From Gammaproteobacteria bacterium (lineage in GTDB: Bacteria > Pseudomonadota > Gammaproteobacteria > SZUA-140), in NCBI GenBank assembly GCA_016218365.1, contig JACREF010000033.1, positions 1 through 62,958 of the forward strand: a stretch of DNA of 62,958 nucleotides, read 5' to 3'. The first letter of the stretch is position 1, and every line of letters starts with the position of its first letter. The position numbers and the translations under genes are program-made. Of the stretch, positions 47,470-58,650 are shown piece by piece. The notes beneath the pieces were generated by a model. The model did not search any database. It had not been told where the DNA came from and saw nothing but the letters and a program-made list of their open reading frames with translations.

Positions 47470-48972
47470 CTAGCGCCGCCGCCTGCCGCCCAGCAATGAA
47501 CCGAGCACACCGCGGATCAGCTGCCGGCCGATCTCGGAACCGATCGCACGCGCGGCGCTCCTGGCCACCGTTTCCATCGCCGAGGCCGGTACGCGGCCGC
47601 GATGGCCGGTCTGGCCATGATTGCCCGCTCCCGGTGCGGCCGGGCCCTCATCACGTGGCAACACCGGCTGATGTGGATCCGCGGTGCTGCTGCGCTGCAG
47701 CGCCCGCCCCTTGAGGATCTCGTAGGCCGATTCGCGATCAACGGCCTGTTCATAGTGACCGGCCAGCACCGAGGACTGCATCAGTGCCTGGCGTTCTGCT
47801 GCACTCAACGGCCCGATCTGGCCGCGTGGCGGCACGATGAAGGCACGCTCGACGATGCCCGGCCGCCCTTCGGCATCAAGCAGCGAGACCAGCGCCTCAC
47901 CAACCCCCAGCTCGGTGATCGCGGCGCGCTCATCGAGCTGCGTGTTATCCCGCAGCGTCTCGGCTGCAGCCCGCACCGCCTTCTGGTCGCGCGGCGTAAA
48001 GGCACGCAGCGCATGCTGCACCCGGTTGCCGAGCTGACCGAGGATACGCTCCGGCACATCGGCGGGATTCTGCGTGACAAAATAGATGCCGACACCCTTG
48101 GAGCGGATCAAGCGCACCACCTGCTCGATCTTGTCGACCAGCACCGCCGGGGCATCGTTGAACAACAGGTGCGCCTCGTCAAAGAAAAACACCAGTCTCG
48201 GCTGGGCGAGGTCACCGGCCTCCGGCAGCTGCTCGAACAATTCGGACAACAGCCACAACAGCAGCGTCGAATAGACCTTGGGTGACTGCATCAGCCGCTC
48301 GGCTGCCAGGATATTGATGACGCCGAGACCGCGATTGTCAGTCTGCATCAGATCCTGAATATTCAGCATCGGCTCACCGAACAACTGGGCACCGCCCTCG
48401 GACTCCAGCGTCAGCAGCCCACGCTGGATCGCGCCGACACTGGCAGCAGAGATGTTGCCGTATTCAGTGGTGTAATCCTTGGCATGATCACCGACATGCT
48501 GGACCATGGCGCGCAGATCTTTCAGATCAAGCAACAACAGGCCGCCGTCGTCGGCGATCCTGAAGATCAGCGTCAGCACGCCCTGTTGCGTGTCGTTGAG
48601 GTTCAGCATCCGTCCCAGCAGCAACGGCCCGATATCCGACACCGTGGCGCGCAGCGGGTGGCCCTGGGCACCAAACACGTCCCAGAATTCGACCGGGAAG
48701 GCCTGCGGGGCATGATCGGCCAGCCCCAACTGGCTGAGCCGCTCACTGACCCGGGCATTAGCGCCAGCGGGCCGGGCAACACCGGACAGGTCGCCCTTGA
48801 TGTCGGACAGGAACACCGGCACCCCGAGGCGCGAGAAACCCTCGGCCAGCGCCTGCAGCGTCACGGTCTTGCCGGTACCGGTTGCACCGGCGATCAGGCC
48901 ATGACGATTGGCCATCTGCGGCAGCAGCACGACCTCCCGTTGGCCCTTGGCGATCAGCAGCGGTGCGGTCAT
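47470..48972 (-). CDS. yjgR: HerA-like ATPase, DUF853 family (YjgR-like)
   Basis: The 500 residues have Walker A GATGTGKT at 29-36, Walker [13 protein letters not shown] (about 265-276), the family [13 protein letters not shown] and [20 protein letters not shown], and a basic C-terminal tail LLGGRRRR. Similar to HerA/FtsK-type pumps, but the cellular role of YjgR is unknown and no NurA nuclease partner is present. GGAGGATTCA precedes the ATG. It probably runs into the SAM-hydrolase gene 26 bp later. Confidence 0.9.
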   Translation of the reverse strand: MTAPLLIAKGQREVVLLPQMANRHGLIAGATGTGKTVTLQALAEGFSRLGVPVFLSDIKGDLSGVARPAGANARVSERLSQLGLADHAPQAFPVEFWDVFGAQGHPLRATVSDIGPLLLGRMLNLNDTQQGVLTLIFRIADDGGLLLLDLKDLRAMVQHVGDHAKDYTTEYGNISAASVGAIQRGLLTLESEGGAQLFGEPMLNIQDLMQTDNRGLGVINILAAERLMQSPKVYSTLLLWLLSELFEQLPEAGDLAQPRLVFFFDEAHLLFNDAPAVLVDKIEQVVRLIRSKGVGIYFVTQNPADVPERILGQLGNRVQHALRAFTPRDQKAVRAAAETLRDNTQLDERAAITELGVGEALVSLLDAEGRPGIVERAFIVPPRGQIGPLSAAERQALMQSSVLAGHYEQAVDRESAYEILKGRALQRSSTADPHQPVLPRDEGPAAPGAGNHGQTGHRGRVPASAMETVARSAARAIGSEIGRQLIRGVLGSLLGGRRRR

Positions 48973-49021
48973 TGAATCCTCCGGGATGTGTGACAGGTCA
49001 TCATGGTAACGCCGCCGCCAT

Positions 49022-49050
49022 GAAAAAAAAACCGGGCACAGGGCCCGGTT
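49022..49050 (-). terminator. Intrinsic terminator of the ribosomal/alpha operon
   Basis: On the minus strand AACCGGGC pairs with GCCCGGTT around CCTGT, followed by a run of nine or so T residues (49023-49031). It starts 26 bp after the rplQ stop and insulates the ribosomal cluster from the HerA-like gene. Confidence 0.92.
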
Positions 49051-49076
49051 CAGGTGCTTGCAAGAATGTAATCCGT

Positions 49077-49463
49077 TTAGTCGGCATTGACCGCGGTTGC
49101 GGTCGCCGGACGGTCGATCAGCTCGACGATCGCCATCGGCGCCTTGTCGCCGGGACGGAAGCCGCACTTCAGTATCCGCAGATAGCCGCCGGGACGCCCC
49201 TGATAACGTGGACCAAGCTCATTGAACAGCTTGGTGACGATGTCGCGATCACGCAGGCGATTGAAGGCCAGGCGACGCTTGGCGATCGAATCAACCTTCG
49301 ACAAGGTGATCAGCGGCTCGACCACGCGACGCAGTTCCTTGGCCTTGGGCAGGGTGGTGCGGATCACCTCATGGCGCATCAGCGAGGCTGCCATGTTGCG
49401 AAACATCGCATGACGATGGCTGCTGGTACGATTAAGTTTTCTGCCGCTTTTATGGTGACGCAT
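49077..49463 (-). CDS. rplQ: 50S ribosomal protein L17
   Basis: The 128 residues match bL17 ([59 protein letters not shown]). It sits near the exit tunnel. Last gene of the alpha operon, 37 bp after rpoA and followed by a strong terminator. The C-terminus ([10 protein letters not shown]) is of ordinary length for the family. Confidence 0.98.
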   Translation of the reverse strand: MRHHKSGRKLNRTSSHRHAMFRNMAASLMRHEVIRTTLPKAKELRRVVEPLITLSKVDSIAKRRLAFNRLRDRDIVTKLFNELGPRYQGRPGGYLRILKCGFRPGDKAPMAIVELIDRPATATAVNAD

Positions 49464-49500
49464 GGTTTAACCCTTTTCGCTATCAGTTCCGGGACGGATC

Positions 49501-50511
49501 TCAGACCGAGGCCGATTCCTTGCCCGCTTTTCGTTCTGCCAGACCGGCCGGTGGCCAGTTATCGAGACGCAGGCCCAGTGACAGGCCATGGGTGGCCAGC
49601 ACGTCCTTGATCTCGGTCAATGATTTTTTGCCCAGGTTCGGCGCCTTCAGCAGTTCCACTTCGGTACGCTGCACCAGGTCACCGATGTAATAGATGTTTT
49701 CCGACTTCAGGCAGTTTGCGGAACGCACCGTCAGTTCCAGATCATCGACCGGGCGCAGCAGGATCGGGTCGATGTCAATGCGATCGTTCTTGCGCTCTTC
49801 CAGTACCGTGCTCTCCAGATCGACAAACACCGACAGCTGGTCCTTGAGGATTGCAGCAGCGCGGCGGATGGTCTCTTCCGGATCAACACTGCCATTGGTC
49901 TCGAGGTCGATGATCAGCTTGTCGAGGTCCGTGCGCTGTTCAACGCGGGCCGCCTCGACACTGTAGGCCAGACGACGTACCGGCGAGAATGATGCGTCCA
50001 GTACCAGGGTGCCGATCGGCCGGCTCTCTTCCGGATTCTCCCGTACCGAGGCAGGCTGGAAACCACGCCCCTGCTGGATCTTGATGGTCATGTTCAGCTC
50101 GCCGGCCTCGGTCAGGTTGGCGATCACATGGCGCGGATTGACGATCTCGATGTCGTGACCGACCTGGATATCACCGGCATAGACGGTGCCTGGACCCTTC
50201 TTCTTCAGCGTCAGCGTCGCCTCGCGACGGCCGTGCATGCGGGCCGACAGGCCTTTCAGGTTCAACAGGATATTGATGACATCTTCCTGCACACCCGGAA
50301 TCGACGAATACTCATGCAGCACACCATCAATGATCACCTCAGTGACTGCGCAACCGGGGATCGACGACAGCAGCACACGACGCAGCGCATTACCCAGGGT
50401 ATGACCGAAACCGCGTTCCAGCGGCTCCATCGTGATACGGGCATGGTGCTCATTGAGCACCTGGACATCGACAACACGCGGCTTCAAAAACTCGGATGCT
50501 GAGCCCTGCAT
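49501..50511 (-). CDS. rpoA: DNA-directed RNA polymerase subunit alpha
   Basis: The 336 residues comprise the N-terminal assembly domain (1-235: [37 protein letters not shown]), linker, and C-terminal domain (about 250-325) with the helix-hairpin-helix [22 protein letters not shown] that contacts UP elements and activators. It is placed between rpsD and rplQ, as in nearly all proteobacteria. Confidence 0.99.
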   Translation of the reverse strand: MQGSASEFLKPRVVDVQVLNEHHARITMEPLERGFGHTLGNALRRVLLSSIPGCAVTEVIIDGVLHEYSSIPGVQEDVINILLNLKGLSARMHGRREATLTLKKKGPGTVYAGDIQVGHDIEIVNPRHVIANLTEAGELNMTIKIQQGRGFQPASVRENPEESRPIGTLVLDASFSPVRRLAYSVEAARVEQRTDLDKLIIDLETNGSVDPEETIRRAAAILKDQLSVFVDLESTVLEERKNDRIDIDPILLRPVDDLELTVRSANCLKSENIYYIGDLVQRTEVELLKAPNLGKKSLTEIKDVLATHGLSLGLRLDNWPPAGLAERKAGKESASV

Positions 50512-50584
50512 AGTTAATCCTCTCTGATATCTGACATTGTTGCTGGAACTGCGGGGCCGGCTGGATCACCGGCCATCACAGCCA

Positions 50585-51211
50585 TTATTTCGAGTACAAC
50601 TCGACGATCAGATGTTCGTTAATCGCGCCCGGCACTTCGGAACGTTCCGGACGCGCCTTGAATACGCCTGACATGGCCTTGGCATCAACATCCAGCCATT
50701 CATAGCTGGTCTGCTGCTGTCCAAACTCCAGTGCCGACTTGATGCGCAGCTGGTTCTTGCTGGCATCGCTGATGGCAACGGCATCGGCCGGCTTCAGCTG
50801 GTAGCTCGGGATGTTGACCTTGCGGCCGTTGACAGTGATCGCATTGTGGCGCACCAGCTGCCGTGCCTCGCTGCGCGAGCTGGCAAAGCCCATGCGGAAG
50901 ATCACGTTGTCGAGGCGGCTCTCCAGCAGCTTCAGCAGGTTTTCACCGGTTGAGCCCTTCAGACGATCGGCCTCCTGGTAATAGAGGCGGAACTGCCCCT
51001 CCAGTATGCCATACATACGACGGACCTTCTGCTTCTCACGCAACTGTGTTGCATAATCGGTGGTCCGGCCACGGCGCTTGCCGTGCTGACCCGGCGCGAA
51101 TCCACGCTTCTCGATTGCGCACTTCGCAGTGAAGCATTTCTCACCCTTGAGAAACAGCTTCTCACCCTCGCGACGGCACAAACGGCACTTTGCTCCAATA
51201 TATCTTGCCAC
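50585..51211 (-). CDS. rpsD: 30S ribosomal protein S4, zinc-binding form
   Basis: The 208 residues form the 16S-binding primary assembly protein and alpha-operon autoregulator in E. coli. The S4 RNA-binding domain (about 95-160) includes [23 protein letters not shown]. The N-terminus carries Cys9, Cys12, Cys26 and Cys31, the four-cysteine zinc (C+) form, whereas E. coli S4 lacks this set. The gene is 31 bp after rpsK. Confidence 0.98.
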   Translation of the reverse strand: MARYIGAKCRLCRREGEKLFLKGEKCFTAKCAIEKRGFAPGQHGKRRGRTTDYATQLREKQKVRRMYGILEGQFRLYYQEADRLKGSTGENLLKLLESRLDNVIFRMGFASSRSEARQLVRHNAITVNGRKVNIPSYQLKPADAVAISDASKNQLRIKSALEFGQQQTSYEWLDVDAKAMSGVFKARPERSEVPGAINEHLIVELYSK

Positions 51212-51242
51212 GGTATCAGCCTCTTAAACTCTGCATCTTTGC

Positions 51243-51632
51243 TTAAACTCTACGTCTTTTTGGTGGACGGCAGCCGTTATGCGGGATCGGCGTGACGTCG
51301 GTAATGCTGTTGACCTTGAATCCTGAATTGTTGATGGCGCGTACCGCTGAATCGCGGCCCGGGCCCGGACCTTTGACCTGGACATCAACGTTCTTCATGC
51401 CAAACTCCTTGACCGCCTCGCAGCAACGCTCGGCAGCCACCTGGGCGGCAAACGGCGTGCTCTTGCGCGAGCCCTTGAATCCGGCACCACCGGCGGTCGC
51501 CCAGGCCAGCGTATTGCCCTGGCGATCGGTGATGGTCACGATGGTGTTATTGAAGGACGCATGAACGTGCGCGATGCCTTCAGATACATTTCTCTTCACG
51601 CGTTTGCGTGTACGTACGGTCGCCTTTGCCAT
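51243..51632 (-). CDS. rpsK: 30S ribosomal protein S11
   Basis: The 129 residues match uS11 ([56 protein letters not shown]). It lines the mRNA exit platform. Second gene of the alpha operon. Confidence 0.99.
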   Translation of the reverse strand: MAKATVRTRKRVKRNVSEGIAHVHASFNNTIVTITDRQGNTLAWATAGGAGFKGSRKSTPFAAQVAAERCCEAVKEFGMKNVDVQVKGPGPGRDSAVRAINNSGFKVNSITDVTPIPHNGCRPPKRRRV

Positions 51633-51660
51633 CTTCTAGGACTCTTGATTCCTGATTGAA

Positions 51661-52017
51661 TTATTTCTTGATCGCCTTGCGCGGACCCTTGCGGGTACGG
51701 GCATTGGTCTTGGTCCGCTGGCCACGCACCGGCAGGCCACGACGGTGACGACCGCCACGATAGGTACCCAGGTCCATCAGCCGCTTGATGCTCATCGTGA
51801 CTTCACGACGCAGATCACCTTCAACGCTGAACCTGCCCACCTCGGTACGCAGTGCCTCGATCTCGCCTTCGCTCAGATCCTTGATCTTGGCGTCCGGTGC
51901 AATACGGGCCTGGTCGCAGATCTGCGCGGCACGGGTCCTGCCTATGCCGTAGATCGCCGTCAGTGCGATCACTGCATGTTTATTCACCGGTATATTGATG
52001 CCAGCTATACGGGCCAT
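51661..52017 (-). CDS. rpsM: 30S ribosomal protein S13
   Basis: The 118 residues match uS13 ([46 protein letters not shown]). It contacts tRNA and the 50S. First gene of the alpha operon. A well-formed promoter and a GCCTG-type hairpin lie in its 89-nt leader. Confidence 0.99.
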   Translation of the reverse strand: MARIAGINIPVNKHAVIALTAIYGIGRTRAAQICDQARIAPDAKIKDLSEGEIEALRTEVGRFSVEGDLRREVTMSIKRLMDLGTYRGGRHRRGLPVRGQRTKTNARTRKGPRKAIKK

Positions 52018-52062
52018 CTATCCATCTCCCACTAAACGCAAGCGCCTGCATGTAAACAGGCG

Positions 52063-52091
52063 ATTTTAGCCTTGTTGTATGATTAAATCAA
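52063..52091 (-). promoter_or_regulatory. Alpha-operon promoter upstream of rpsM
   Basis: On the minus strand TTGATT (52086-52091), a 17-bp spacer and TAAAAT (52063-52068) form a near-consensus sigma70 site in the gap after rpmJ. The predicted transcript begins close to a hairpin (CGCCTG ... CAGGCG, 52043-52062), a possible leader structure for S4 feedback. Confidence 0.65.
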
Positions 52092-52106
52092 GCTGTAACA
52101 GGGGGT

Positions 52107-52220
52107 TTAGCCCTGGCGCTGCTTGTGCCGTGCGTCGGCGCAGATCACCCGCACCACACCCTTGCGGCGCACGATCTTGCACTTGCGACATATCTTCTTG
52201 ATCGAGGTACGTACTTTCAT
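52107..52220 (-). CDS. rpmJ: 50S ribosomal protein L36, zinc-binding form
   Basis: A 37-residue protein read [14 protein letters not shown], then [19 protein letters not shown], ending QRQG. Cys11, Cys14, Cys27 and His32 are the zinc ligands. It occupies the standard place between secY and rpsM. The codon after QRQG is TAA at 52107-52109. Confidence 0.97.
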   Translation of the reverse strand: MKVRTSIKKICRKCKIVRRKGVVRVICADARHKQRQG

Positions 52221-52264
52221 ATCCAGACTCCACCACTATCCACTCACCCGGGGCAGGTCGCCGG

Positions 52265-53605
52265 TCAGCGGCCAATGCCCTTGAGATTCGCCTTCTTCAT
52301 CAGGCTGTCATACTGATGAGACATCAGATGAGCCTGCACCTGGGCCATGAAATCCATGACCACCACCACCACAATCAACAGCGACGTGCCACCAAAGTAA
52401 AACGGCACATGCCATGACACGATCAAAAACTCCGGCAGCAGACACACGGCGGTGATATACAGCGCACCCACCAGCGTCAGCCGCGTCATCACCGAATCGA
52501 TGTAACGCTCGGTCTGCTCACCGGGCCGCACCCCAGGGATGAAGGCGCCCGATTTCTTCAGGTTTTCGGCCGTCTCCCGCGGGTTGAACTGCAACGCCGT
52601 GTAGAAGAAGCAGAAAAAAATGATCGTTGCTGCCAGCACCAGCACATACACCGGCTGCCCCGGTGACAATGATGCCGCGATATCCTTCAACCACCCCCAG
52701 CCCTCGCGGTTACCGAACCAGCCTGCCGCCGTCGCCGGAAACAGGATGATCGCGGTCGCGAAGATCGGCGGGATGACCCCGGCCATGTTCACCTTCAGCG
52801 GCAGATGGCTGTTCTGCCCGCCATACACCTTGCGCCCCTGTTGCCGTTTGGCATAGGTCACGGTGATCCGGCGCTGGCCGCGCTCGACAAACACCACAAA
52901 CGCCGTCACCGCCACCACCAGCGCCAGCAGGAACAGCACGATCAATGCGTGTAACTCACCGGTGCGCGCCAGCTCCAGCGTACCGCCCAGCGCGCGCGGC
53001 AGACCGACAACGATGCTGGCAAAGATCAGCATCGAGATCCCGTTACCAATGCCGCGCTCGGTGATCTGTTCGCCGAGCCACACCAGAAACATCGTGCCGG
53101 CCACCAGCGACAGCGCCGCCGTGATCCGGAATGACATCCCTGGATCAATGATCACCCCATGACCTGCAATGCTCTGGCTCTCCAGCGCAATCGAGATGCC
53201 GATGGCCTGAAACAGCGCCAGCGCCACCGTCAGATAACGCGTATACGTCGTCAGCTTGCGCCTGCCCGACTCGCCTTCCTTTTTCAGCTCTTCGAACGGC
53301 TTGTGCACCGTCGCCATCAGCTGAATGATGATCGAGGCCGAGATATACGGCATCACGCTCAATGCAAACACCGACAACCGACCCAGCGCACCCCCCGAAA
53401 ACATGTCGAACATGTCGAGGATGGTCCCGCGCTGCTGTTCGAACAATGCCGCCAGCGCCACTGGATCGATCCCTGGCACCGGTATATAGGTGCCAATGCG
53501 ATACACCAACAGCGCGCCAATCAGGAAGAAGAAACGGCGCCGCAGCTCGGTGAGCTGCCCGGCCCCGCCCATCCGGTTGGCCAGTGATGTCGCTTCGCCG
53601 AACAC
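52265..53605 (-). CDS. secY: Protein translocase subunit SecY
   Basis: Central channel of SecYEG in the inner membrane, which also receives Ffh-targeted ribosomes. The 446 residues have ten predicted helices. Family blocks are [31 protein letters not shown], the [27 protein letters not shown] region and [15 protein letters not shown]. The first base lies directly against the rplO stop, so the two are probably translationally coupled. Confidence 0.99.
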   Translation of the reverse strand: MFGEATSLANRMGGAGQLTELRRRFFFLIGALLVYRIGTYIPVPGIDPVALAALFEQQRGTILDMFDMFSGGALGRLSVFALSVMPYISASIIIQLMATVHKPFEELKKEGESGRRKLTTYTRYLTVALALFQAIGISIALESQSIAGHGVIIDPGMSFRITAALSLVAGTMFLVWLGEQITERGIGNGISMLIFASIVVGLPRALGGTLELARTGELHALIVLFLLALVVAVTAFVVFVERGQRRITVTYAKRQQGRKVYGGQNSHLPLKVNMAGVIPPIFATAIILFPATAAGWFGNREGWGWLKDIAASLSPGQPVYVLVLAATIIFFCFFYTALQFNPRETAENLKKSGAFIPGVRPGEQTERYIDSVMTRLTLVGALYITAVCLLPEFLIVSWHVPFYFGGTSLLIVVVVVMDFMAQVQAHLMSHQYDSLMKKANLKGIGR

Positions 53606-54043
53606 TTAGTCCTCTATCGTGCCGCCAGCGGCCTCAATCGCCGCTCGCGCACCCGGCGTCACCGCCAGGCCCTTGACCTTTACAGCTACATTGATCGTGC
53701 CGGAGGCGATCACCTTGGCATGCTCGATATGGCGCGGCAGGATGTCAGCGTTCTTCAATGCCTCGAGATCGACGGCGCCATGATCGGCAGCCAGCGCCAG
53801 CTCATGCAGGCGCACCTGGGCCCGCTTGCTGGCACTCTTGGACACGAAGCCGGTCTTCGGCAGACGGCGCTGCAGTGGCATCTGACCACCCTCGAATCCG
53901 AGCTTGTGGTAGCCGCCCTTGCGCGCATGCTGTCCCTTGTGACCGCGTCCGCAGGTCTTGCCCAGCCCGGAGCCGATGCCACGGCCGACACGGCGGCGCG
54001 GTGGCTTGGAGCCCTCGGCCGGCTTCAATGTATTCAGAAACAT
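53606..54043 (-). CDS. rplO: 50S ribosomal protein L15
   Basis: From the ATG at 54043 it is 145 residues ([47 protein letters not shown]). An in-frame start 15 bp upstream is disfavoured because homologues start at this Met and the GAGGAAG ribosome site is placed for it. It follows rpmD almost without a gap. Confidence 0.98.
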   Translation of the reverse strand: MFLNTLKPAEGSKPPRRRVGRGIGSGLGKTCGRGHKGQHARKGGYHKLGFEGGQMPLQRRLPKTGFVSKSASKRAQVRLHELALAADHGAVDLEALKNADILPRHIEHAKVIASGTINVAVKVKGLAVTPGARAAIEAAGGTIED

Positions 54044-54044
54044 C

Positions 54045-54233
54045 TTAGACTTCCTCAACTTTCAGCATGTAGGAGATCTTGTTGATCATGCCCCGTACAG
54101 CCGGTGAATCCTCCACCACGGCGGAGGAATGCATCTTGCGCAAACCCAGACCGGTGGCGCAAGCCTTATGGGCGGCCAGCCGTCCAAAGGAGCTGCGTAC
54201 CAGCGTTACCTTGATCTTCTTTTTTGCAGCCAT
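54045..54233 (-). CDS. rpmD: 50S ribosomal protein L30
   Basis: The 62 residues match uL30 ([43 protein letters not shown]). Bracketed by rpsE (4-bp gap) and rplO. Confidence 0.98.
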   Translation of the reverse strand: MAAKKKIKVTLVRSSFGRLAAHKACATGLGLRKMHSSAVVEDSPAVRGMINKISYMLKVEEV

Positions 54234-54237
54234 GATA

Positions 54238-54750
54238 TTAACTCACAATGTCCTTGACCTTCAGACCACGCTTGGACGCGATATCTTCCGGGGTATGCAT
54301 CCGCAGCAGACCATCCAGCGTGGCACGCACCACATTCACCTGGTTGGTGGAACCGATGCACTTGGCCAGTACGTCCTGAACCCCCAGCACCTCAAACACG
54401 GCGCGCATTGCACCGCCGGCGATGATCCCGGTACCGGGAGAGGCGGGCTGCATGAAGACCTTGGCTGCGCCGTGGCGACCCACGACCGGATACTGCAGCG
54501 TCGCATTGCTCAGGTTGACCCTGACCATGCTGCGCTTGGCCTGCTCCATGGCCTTCTGGATCGCGGCCGGCACTTCGCGCGCCTTGCCGGTGCCGTAACC
54601 GATGCGGCCATTGCCGTCACCGACCACGGTCAGGGCCGCGAAGCCAAACTGGCGTCCGCCCTTGACGACCTTGGTAACCCGTCTGACACCGACCAGCTTC
54701 TCTTGCAGCTCGTCGTTACCTGTTTCCGGCGCTGTCTCAATCTTTGCCAT
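54238..54750 (-). CDS. rpsE: 30S ribosomal protein S5
   Basis: The 170 residues have a double-stranded RNA-binding domain ([31 protein letters not shown]) and a C-terminal domain ([32 protein letters not shown]). Involved in decoding fidelity. In the spc operon order. Confidence 0.99.
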   Translation of the reverse strand: MAKIETAPETGNDELQEKLVGVRRVTKVVKGGRQFGFAALTVVGDGNGRIGYGTGKAREVPAAIQKAMEQAKRSMVRVNLSNATLQYPVVGRHGAAKVFMQPASPGTGIIAGGAMRAVFEVLGVQDVLAKCIGSTNQVNVVRATLDGLLRMHTPEDIASKRGLKVKDIVS

Positions 54751-54759
54751 AGCTCTACC

Positions 54760-55116
54760 TTAAAATTCCAAACCGTTTTCACGCGCTGCATCCGCCAGCG
54801 CCTTGACACGTCCGTGATACTTGAAACCTGAACGATCAAAGGCGACCCGGGTCACACCGGCGGCCTTGGCACGCTGGGCAATGACCTTGCCGACCACGGC
54901 CGCCGCGGCGACGTTGCCGGTGTAACCCTGATTGGCAGACTTGACATCGGCATCAAGCGTTGAGGCGCTGACCAGCACCTTGGCCCCGGTCGGATCAAAC
55001 ACCTGGGCATAGATATGACGCGGGCTACGGAACACGCACAAGCGGTTCACGCCCAGTTCTTTGATCTTTGCACGACCGCGCATGGCGCGGCGCAAACGAG
55101 ACTCTTTCTTGTCCAC
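54760..55116 (-). CDS. rplR: 50S ribosomal protein L18
   Basis: The 118 residues match uL18 ([49 protein letters not shown]). It binds 5S rRNA with L5 and L25. Confidence 0.98.
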   Translation of the reverse strand: MDKKESRLRRAMRGRAKIKELGVNRLCVFRSPRHIYAQVFDPTGAKVLVSASTLDADVKSANQGYTGNVAAAAVVGKVIAQRAKAAGVTRVAFDRSGFKYHGRVKALADAARENGLEF

Positions 55117-55127
55117 GTGTCTACCCT

Positions 55128-55661
55128 TTATTTCTTCTTGGCTTCTTTCAGCACAATCTTTTCAGTCGAGTAACGTACACCCTTGCCCTTGTATGGCTCG
55201 GGTGGGCGTATCGCCCGCAGTTCCGCCGCTACCTGACCTACCACCTGCTTGTCTGCACCCTTGATGAGGATTTCGGTCTGGCTCGGCGTCTCGATGGTGA
55301 TGCCGGCTGGAACCGGATAGCTCACCGGATGCGAGAAACCCAGGGTCAGGTTCAGCGCCTTGCCCTGAGCCTGGGCACGATAACCTACGCCGACCAGCTC
55401 CAGCTTGCGCTCAAAGCCCTTGCTGACCCCGGTGACCATATTGTTCAGCAGTGCCCGTACGGTGCCGGACATCGCGTTCGCACCCTTGGTCTGCTTGACG
55501 ATCTCGACCTGCAATTGATTGTCGGCCTGGTTAACGCCGATATCCGGATGCAGATCCAGATGCAACTGGCCCTTCGGACCCTTGATCTCAATCACCGAGC
55601 CCTTGATCGCCACCTGGACGCCGGACGGGACTGCCACCGGATTTTTCGCTACTCTTGACAT
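55128..55661 (-). CDS. rplF: 50S ribosomal protein L6
   Basis: The 177 residues comprise two L6 repeats ([52 protein letters not shown]). It lies close to the sarcin-ricin loop region. The C-terminal lysine tail is normal. Confidence 0.98.
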   Translation of the reverse strand: MSRVAKNPVAVPSGVQVAIKGSVIEIKGPKGQLHLDLHPDIGVNQADNQLQVEIVKQTKGANAMSGTVRALLNNMVTGVSKGFERKLELVGVGYRAQAQGKALNLTLGFSHPVSYPVPAGITIETPSQTEILIKGADKQVVGQVAAELRAIRPPEPYKGKGVRYSTEKIVLKEAKKK

Positions 55662-55674
55662 GACTCTGGTCTTT

Positions 55675-56070
55675 TTAAGATACGAAACAGATCACTTCAC
55701 CGCCTTCGCCTGCCGCGCGTGCCGCGCGATCAGTCATGACCCCCTTGGAGGTCGATACGATGGCGATCCCATAGCCGCCCATAACCTTCGGCAGCTCATC
55801 CTTACCCTTGTATACCCGCAGACCGGGGGTACTGCTGCGCTTGATATCCTCAATCACCGGACGACCGGCATGGTACTTCAAGGTAATCTCAAGACTGGCC
55901 TTGCTGCCGTCTTTGGCCACTGCATAGTCTGCAATGTAACCCTCATCCTTCAGCACCTTGGCAATCGATTCTTTCATCCGCGAAGAGGGCATGTCCACGC
56001 TGGCCTTGCGTACCGCCTGGCCATTTCTGATTCGGGTCAGCATATCTGCTATTGGATCGGTCATGCTCAT
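55675..56070 (-). CDS. rpsH: 30S ribosomal protein S8
   Basis: The 131 residues match uS8 ([48 protein letters not shown]). A primary 16S binder and, in E. coli, the spc-operon translational repressor acting near rplE. The 60-bp gap to rpsN is larger than its neighbours' gaps. Confidence 0.98.
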   Translation of the reverse strand: MSMTDPIADMLTRIRNGQAVRKASVDMPSSRMKESIAKVLKDEGYIADYAVAKDGSKASLEITLKYHAGRPVIEDIKRSSTPGLRVYKGKDELPKVMGGYGIAIVSTSKGVMTDRAARAAGEGGEVICFVS

Positions 56071-56130
56071 CGTCGTTTCGCTCTTCGCTGTCTTGAATAT
56101 AGTCTTGAATTAATCGGTCATTCAGCCGTG

Positions 56131-56436
56131 TTACCAGCTGGCCTTCACCAGGCCCGGGACATCACCCTGCATCGCCACACGCCGTAACTGGTTACGACCC
56201 AGCCCGAACTTGCGGTAGAAGCCGTGCGGCCGACCGCTGAGACGGCAACGGTTACGCATCCGCGAGGCGCTGGAATCACGCGGCAGGGCATGGAACTTGC
56301 GCTGGGCCTCGGCCCGCGCCTCGTCGCTGAGCGACAGATCCAGCATCTGCTTCTTCAGTGCGTCACGCTTGGCGGCGTATTTCTTTACCATCTGCGCCCG
56401 CTTGAGATCACGGTTTATCATCGACGTCTTGGCCAT
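56131..56436 (-). CDS. rpsN: 30S ribosomal protein S14, long zinc-free form
   Basis: The 101 residues are the long form of uS14 ([41 protein letters not shown]). It lacks the four-cysteine zinc set, in contrast to S4 and L36 of the same cluster. Confidence 0.98.
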   Translation of the reverse strand: MAKTSMINRDLKRAQMVKKYAAKRDALKKQMLDLSLSDEARAEAQRKFHALPRDSSASRMRNRCRLSGRPHGFYRKFGLGRNQLRRVAMQGDVPGLVKASW

Positions 56437-56446
56437 CTATCTAACC

Positions 56447-56986
56447 TCAGGTCCGGAACGGAAAATTGAAGGCCTCGAGCAGCGCACGGCCCTCGGCATC
56501 ATTACGCGCGGTGGTGGTGATGGTGATATCCAGACCACGCAACGCATCAATCTTGTCGTACTCGATCTCAGGGAAGATGATCTGCTCACGCACACCCATG
56601 CTGTAGTTGCCGCGACCATCGAACGACCGGGCATTCATGCCACGGAAGTCGCGGATACGCGGGATCGCAACCGTAATCAGTCGATCAAGAAACTCATACA
56701 TCCGGTCGCTGCGCAAGGTTACCTTGCAGCCGATCGGCCAGCCATCACGGATCTTGAAGCCAGCTACTGACTTGCGGGCGTAGGTGATGATCGGCTTCTG
56801 GCCGCTGATCGCAGTCAGATCAGACACGGCGTGCTCCAGGATCTTCTTGTCAGCAACCGCCTCGCCCACCCCCATGTTCAGGGTGATCTTGGTGATGCGC
56901 GGCACGCGCATCGGGCTGCTGAAGCCAAGGTCGCTCGCCAGCTTCGGCGCCACCGTCTTCTTGTAAAATTCGTTTAATCTAGCCAT
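56447..56986 (-). CDS. rplE: 50S ribosomal protein L5
   Basis: From the ATG at 56986 it is 179 residues, the E. coli length ([50 protein letters not shown]). A TTG nine bases upstream would add MKT and is disfavoured. It binds 5S rRNA. Confidence 0.98.
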   Translation of the reverse strand: MARLNEFYKKTVAPKLASDLGFSSPMRVPRITKITLNMGVGEAVADKKILEHAVSDLTAISGQKPIITYARKSVAGFKIRDGWPIGCKVTLRSDRMYEFLDRLITVAIPRIRDFRGMNARSFDGRGNYSMGVREQIIFPEIEYDKIDALRGLDITITTTARNDAEGRALLEAFNFPFRT

Positions 56987-57003
56987 CGTCTTCAACCCGT
57001 CTG

Positions 57004-57321
57004 TTATCTGTCGAGCACTTCTTTCGTCGACTTGTAAAAGCGCACCCTGCGACCATCGTCCAGCGTCCGCACCCCGACCCGGTCAGCCTTCTTGGTGACA
57101 GGATTGAAATGCGCGATATTGGAAATATGGATCGCCGCCTCTTTCTCGATGATGCCGCCGGCCACGCCGCGATTCGGATTGGGGCGGGTGTGACGCTTGA
57201 CCATGTTGATATTCTCGACCACCACCTTGTCGTCCTCGAGAACACGTACCACGGTGCCACGCTTGCCCTTGTCCTTGCCCGCAATCACAATCACATCATC
57301 ATTTTTTCTGATCTTGTTCAT
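57004..57321 (-). CDS. rplX: 50S ribosomal protein L24
   Basis: From the ATG at 57321 it is 105 residues: KOW motif [20 protein letters not shown], then [11 protein letters not shown]. An assembly initiator of the 50S. An upstream in-frame TTG is an unlikely start. Confidence 0.98.
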   Translation of the reverse strand: MNKIRKNDDVIVIAGKDKGKRGTVVRVLEDDKVVVENINMVKRHTRPNPNRGVAGGIIEKEAAIHISNIAHFNPVTKKADRVGVRTLDDGRRVRFYKSTKEVLDR

Positions 57322-57351
57322 ATTGATCAACCTGAAAATTCATTAATCCGG

Positions 57352-57720
57352 TTACAGTACTTCCGGCGCCAGTGAAATCACCTTCATGAACTGCTCACCG
57401 CGCAGCTCGCGGGTCACAGGCCCGAAGATACGCGTGCCAATCGGCTGCAGCTGATTGTTCAGCAGCACCGCGGCATTGGTGTCAAAACGGATCACCGAGC
57501 CATCAGGACGGCGCACACCCTTCCTGGTGCGCACGATCAGCGCATTGTAGACATCACCCTTCTTCACCTTGGAACGCGGGATGGCATCCTTGATGCTGAC
57601 CTTGATCACGTCACCAATCTGGGCATAGCGGCGGTGCGAGCCCCCGAGGACCTTGATACACATCAACTGGCGGGCGCCGCTGTTGTCGGCCACTTCCAGT
57701 CTTGTCAGCATCTGAATCAT
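57352..57720 (-). CDS. rplN: 50S ribosomal protein L14
   Basis: The 122 residues match uL14 ([46 protein letters not shown]). First gene of the spc block. A 40-bp gap separates it from rpsQ. Confidence 0.99.
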   Translation of the reverse strand: MIQMLTRLEVADNSGARQLMCIKVLGGSHRRYAQIGDVIKVSIKDAIPRSKVKKGDVYNALIVRTRKGVRRPDGSVIRFDTNAAVLLNNQLQPIGTRIFGPVTRELRGEQFMKVISLAPEVL

Positions 57721-57760
57721 TGTTGTTCTCCCAATCTTTTCTGTTCACAACAGGCGGGGA

Positions 57761-58024
57761 TCAACCCGCCTGTTCAACTACCTTGACCAGTCGCCAGCAC
57801 TTGTTCTTGGACAGCGGGCGGCATTCCTGCACCACAACCACGTCACCCTCACGGCACTGATTGCTCTCATCATGGGCGTGGACCTTGGTGGAACGGCGCA
57901 GGTATTTGTTATAGAGCGGGTGCTTGACGCGACGCTCAATCCTGACCGTGATGGTCTTGTCCATCTTGTTGCTGACCACCTTGCCGGTCAGCTGACGCCC
58001 TTCTTCCTGACGCGCATTAATCAT
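57761..58024 (-). CDS. rpsQ: 30S ribosomal protein S17
   Basis: The 87 residues are an OB-fold primary 16S binder ([48 protein letters not shown]). Its start overlaps the rpmC stop by 4 bp. Last gene of the S10 block. Confidence 0.98.
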   Translation of the reverse strand: MINARQEEGRQLTGKVVSNKMDKTITVRIERRVKHPLYNKYLRRSTKVHAHDESNQCREGDVVVVQECRPLSKNKCWRLVKVVEQAG

Positions 58025-58218
58025 GCTTTACCCGCCTTCTTTTCACTCAATACCGTTTTTACCCGGGCAATGTTGCGACGCACATCCCTGATCTTGTGGT
58101 GCTGCGTCAACTGACCCGACGCAGACTGCATGCGGTAATTGAACTGTTCGCGCAACAACGCAATCAGCTCATCCTGCAATGCCTTCTCCGACTTGCTTCT
58201 CAAATCCTTGGCTTCCAT
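58021..58218 (-). CDS. rpmC: 50S ribosomal protein L29
   Basis: From the ATG at 58218 it is 65 residues ([43 protein letters not shown]). The start shares one base with the rplP stop (TGATG). A GTG immediately upstream is an alternative. Confidence 0.98.
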   Translation of the reverse strand: MEAKDLRSKSEKALQDELIALLREQFNYRMQSASGQLTQHHKIRDVRRNIARVKTVLSEKKAGKA

Positions 58219-58631
58219 CACATCACCGTCCGAATCACAAAGGTGGTCTTGATCGGCAGCTTGGCTGCCGCCAGTGCAAAGGCCTCGCGCGCCAGTTCCT
58301 CGGTCACCCCGGCCATCTCGTACAGCACCTTGCCCGGCACGGTCTGCGCGACCCAGTACTCAACATTACCCTTACCACTGCCCATACGCACTTCCAGCGG
58401 CTTCTTCGACACCGGCTTGTCCGGGAATACACGGATCCACACCTTGCCGCCGCGCTTCATATGACGGGTCATCGCACGACGCGCGGCCTCGATCTGCCGC
58501 GACGTGATCCGTCCGCGTTCTATGGCCTTGAGGCCGAATTCTCCGAAGCTGACCTTGTTGCCGGTCGTCGCCAGGCCGCGGTTGCGACCCTTGAACTGCT
58601 TGCGAAACTTTGTTCTTTTTGGCTGCATCAT
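58218..58631 (-). CDS. rplP: 50S ribosomal protein L16
   Basis: The 137 residues match uL16 ([44 protein letters not shown]). The second Met replaces Leu of E. coli MLQPKR, so the first ATG is kept as start. The arginine near residue 81 is modified by YcfD in E. coli. Confidence 0.98.
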   Translation of the reverse strand: MMQPKRTKFRKQFKGRNRGLATTGNKVSFGEFGLKAIERGRITSRQIEAARRAMTRHMKRGGKVWIRVFPDKPVSKKPLEVRMGSGKGNVEYWVAQTVPGKVLYEMAGVTEELAREAFALAAAKLPIKTTFVIRTVM

Positions 58632-58650
58632 TGTCTTGCAGACTCCTTAA

